The position numbers were made by a program, and so were the translations under genes. Shown one piece after another: positions 4,776 through 6,441 of a stretch of DNA of 6,441 bases. Numbering within the stretch: the stretch's first letter is position 1; every line of letters starts with the position of its first letter. Source of the DNA: Helicobacteraceae bacterium (GTDB lineage: Bacteria > Campylobacterota > Campylobacteria > Campylobacterales > SZUA-545). The stretch lies in assembly GCA_003250175.1 (NCBI GenBank), contig QKHD01000397.1, forward strand, positions 1 through 6,441, written 5' to 3'. The notes below the pieces were generated by a model, which ran no database searches, had not been told where the DNA came from, and worked only from the letters and a program-made list of their open reading frames with translations.

Positions 4776-6441
4776 ATGGAAGCGTATCAATCCAATATGG
4801 ACCTGTTTTGGGTGCTGATCGCCGCTTTTTTAGTCTTTATCATGCAGGCCGGTTTTACCATGCTGGAGACGGGGTTTGTCCGGGCGAAAAACTCCGTCAA
4901 CATCGCCATGAAAAACGTCCTCGACTTTCTCATCGCCACCCTCTTTTTCTACGCCATCGGGTTTGGGATCATGTTTGGTCACGCCTCTTCCTCCGGAATT
5001 TTTGGGGTAGACGGATTTTTCCTCTCCGGATTTACCGAGCCCTCCGATCAGGCCTTTTTCATTTTTCAGCTGATGTTTGCCGGTACGGCGGCGACCATCG
5101 TCTCCGGAGCCGTTGCGGAGCGGATGAGTTTCAAGGGGTACGCGCTGATCTCCATCATGGTGACGGCGCTGGTCTACCCCGTCTCCGGACACTGGATCTG
5201 GAACAGCGAGGGGTGGCTGGCGCAACTGGGCTTTATGGATTTTGCGGGCAGCACGGTGGTGCACTCCCTGGGGGCCTGGGTCGGGTTGGTCGGCACTTGG
5301 ATGATCGGGGTCCGCCACGGCCGTTTTGATAAAGAGGGCAAGCCCCGGGAGATTCCCCACTTTAACCTCACCCTGGTGACGCTGGGGGTTTTTCTGCTCT
5401 GGTTCGGTTGGTTTGGCTTTAACGGCGGCAGTACCCTGGAGGCCAATGCCAAGGTTCCGGCGATTGTGCTTAATACCATCCTGGCTTCGGCTGCTGGGGG
5501 GTTTGGGGCCTTTATGATCTCCGTCTTTGCGGAAAAGCACGCCTCCGTCTCCAAGATGCTCAACGGTATTTTAGGCGGTCTGGTGGGTATTACCGCCGGG
5601 TGCGCCTATGTCTCTCCGGAGGCGGCGATGCTGATCGGCCTGCTCAGCGGCGGGCTGGTCTACGTGGGTGAAGAGCTGCTGCTGCGGCTGCAGATCGACG
5701 ACCCCATCGGGGCGGTGCCCGTCCACGGTTTTGCGGGGATGTTCGGCACGCTGGTTATTCCCTTTACCGCTCCGGAGAGTGTGCTTGCAGCCGGAAGTTT
5801 CTGGGCGCAGCTGGGCGTTCAGGCCCTGGGGGTCTTTGCGGTAATGGGCTGGGCGATGGTCGTCGCCCTGGTGATTTTCGGTCTGCTCAAAAAGACCAAG
5901 CTGCTCCGGATCAGCCTGGAAGATGAGATTATTGGTCTTAATATCTCCGAGCACGGGGTGAAGATGAGCTGGCTCGACACCATCAACACCACCCGCAAAA
6001 TTATCGAAGAGGGCGACTACACCAAGCGGGTCGAGGTCGAAGACCAGACCGAAGCCGGTGAAGTGGGCAGCTACTTTAACACCATGCTCGACGACCTGCA
6101 GGGCAAGATTGTGGTGCTTAACGAAATCTCCCGTGGCCAGCTCGATACGAAGGGTATTTTGCCTAAGAGCGACAAGGACGTGCTCAGTCTCTCCATGGAG
6201 ACGATGATCGTCAACCTCAAGGAGATGATGAAAAACCTCGAAAACAAGCAGCGCGAACTGCGGGAGCTCAACATCGGTCTGGAAGACCGGGTCGAAGACC
6301 GCACCAGAGAACTCAGCCATGCCCTCAACGAGCTGGGGGCCTCTAACCGCCTGGTGATGGAGAGCATCCAGTACGCCGCCCGTATGCAAAACAACCTTCT
6401 CCCCACTCCGGAGCAGCTGAGCGCCTTATTGGGCGACCACC
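4776..6441 (+). CDS. amt: Ammonium transporter (Amt) fused to HAMP and a SpoIIE-type phosphatase start (3' truncated)
   Basis: The frame has no stop before the window edge; 555 residues are visible. Residues 1 to about 380 form an Amt/Mep/Rh ammonium channel (11 membrane helices expected, no clear cleaved signal peptide). In E. coli AmtB terms the gate Phe is F101 (F-Q-L-M-F-A), followed by W142, D155 (M-D-F-A-G), twin histidines H163 and H317, and F215/S219 (W-F-G-F-N-G-G-S), so transport or binding should work. The Amt C-terminal signature follows as E-I-I-G-L-N-I-S-E-H-G (384-394), with Asn where Asp is usual. Beyond it come a HAMP-like unit (409-442, G-D-Y-T-K-R-V...E-A-G-E-V...F-N-T-M-L), a second HAMP-like stretch (449-485), a coiled coil (486-528) with L-E-D-R-V-E-D-R-T-R-E-L, and E-S-I-Q-Y-A-A-R-M-Q-N-N-L-L-P (529-543), the usual opening of SpoIIE/RsbU PP2C domains. 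The start ATG has AAAGG at 4763-4767. I infer an ammonium sensor controlling protein dephosphorylation; the phosphatase core is outside the window. No glnK/PII gene is seen. Confidence 0.93.
   Translation, partial: MEAYQSNMDLFWVLIAAFLVFIMQAGFTMLETGFVRAKNSVNIAMKNVLDFLIATLFFYAIGFGIMFGHASSSGIFGVDGFFLSGFTEPSDQAFFIFQLMFAGTAATIVSGAVAERMSFKGYALISIMVTALVYPVSGHWIWNSEGWLAQLGFMDFAGSTVVHSLGAWVGLVGTWMIGVRHGRFDKEGKPREIPHFNLTLVTLGVFLLWFGWFGFNGGSTLEANAKVPAIVLNTILASAAGGFGAFMISVFAEKHASVSKMLNGILGGLVGITAGCAYVSPEAAMLIGLLSGGLVYVGEELLLRLQIDDPIGAVPVHGFAGMFGTLVIPFTAPESVLAAGSFWAQLGVQALGVFAVMGWAMVVALVIFGLLKKTKLLRISLEDEIIGLNISEHGVKMSWLDTINTTRKIIEEGDYTKRVEVEDQTEAGEVGSYFNTMLDDLQGKIVVLNEISRGQLDTKGILPKSDKDVLSLSMETMIVNLKEMMKNLENKQRELRELNIGLEDRVEDRTRELSHALNELGASNRLVMESIQYAARMQNNLLPTPEQLSALLGDH

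Noticed and set aside
4754..5329. Plus-strand frame of 191 codons starting at ATG 4754
   Set aside because: It lies in a different frame from the Amt gene, is rich in Arg, His and Gly without any domain, and overlaps unmistakable Amt motifs.
4830..5540. Minus-strand frame of 236 codons opposite the Amt pore region
   Set aside because: No recognisable domain, with biased composition; the plus strand encodes conserved Amt residues throughout.
5571..6389. Long minus-strand frame of 272 codons under the Amt fusion tail
   Set aside because: It is a shadow of the G+C-rich coding strand: low-complexity His, Gln and Asp content, no motif, and it opposes clear HAMP and SpoIIE sequence.
1..6441. CRISPR arrays, insertion sequences or phage genes
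   Set aside because: No spaced direct repeats, transposase motifs or terminal inverted repeats were seen on either strand.

Overview
The window looks like bacterial chromosome with very dense plus-strand coding, G+C rich with T- and A-rich codons mixed in. The H-box form (A-H-Q-W-K-Q-P) of the histidine kinase and the compact tRNA promoter with a perfect TATAAT fit a higher-GC member of the Campylobacterota (Sulfurovum/Nitratifractor-like). This is an inference from style only; other Proteobacteria use the same kinase type.

Region 1 (1-4471) is a tight co-directional four-gene cluster: (a) the C-terminal part of a membrane sensor histidine kinase with two PAS-like domains, cut by the left window edge; (b) a 197-aa protein, start codon overlapping the kinase stop (ATGA), whose C-terminal half resembles TatD-family hydrolases but lacks their metal-site residues; (c) after 48 nt, a MoxR-type AAA+ ATPase; (d) again with an ATGA overlap, a VWA protein with an N-terminal DUF2201-like putative metallopeptidase region whose HExxH-type motif is degenerate. 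MoxR ATPase plus VWA pairs generally act as metal-insertion or remodelling chaperones. The overlaps suggest that signal input, a pseudoenzyme and the chaperone pair are co-expressed. A hairpin covers the ribosome binding site of the ATPase gene.

Region 2 (4472-4775) is an intergenic stretch holding a sigma70-type promoter, a complete tRNA-Ser(GGA) with encoded CCA, a T-rich tract, and an AT-rich leader with a candidate promoter and a small inverted repeat.

Region 3 (4776 to the right edge) is the most interesting part: an open reading frame with no stop inside the window. It starts as a full Amt/Mep/Rh ammonium channel with all key pore residues. It then continues in the same frame through one clear and one weaker HAMP-like unit and a coiled coil into the opening signature of a SpoIIE/RsbU-type PP2C serine phosphatase domain. 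This predicts an ammonium transceptor whose channel directly controls a cytoplasmic phosphatase, perhaps feeding a partner-switching (anti-sigma antagonist) pathway. The catalytic part lies beyond the window.

A window-wide oddity is the heavy over-representation of the palindrome TCCGGA (about 24 copies counted by eye, all in coding sequence and in all three codon phases).
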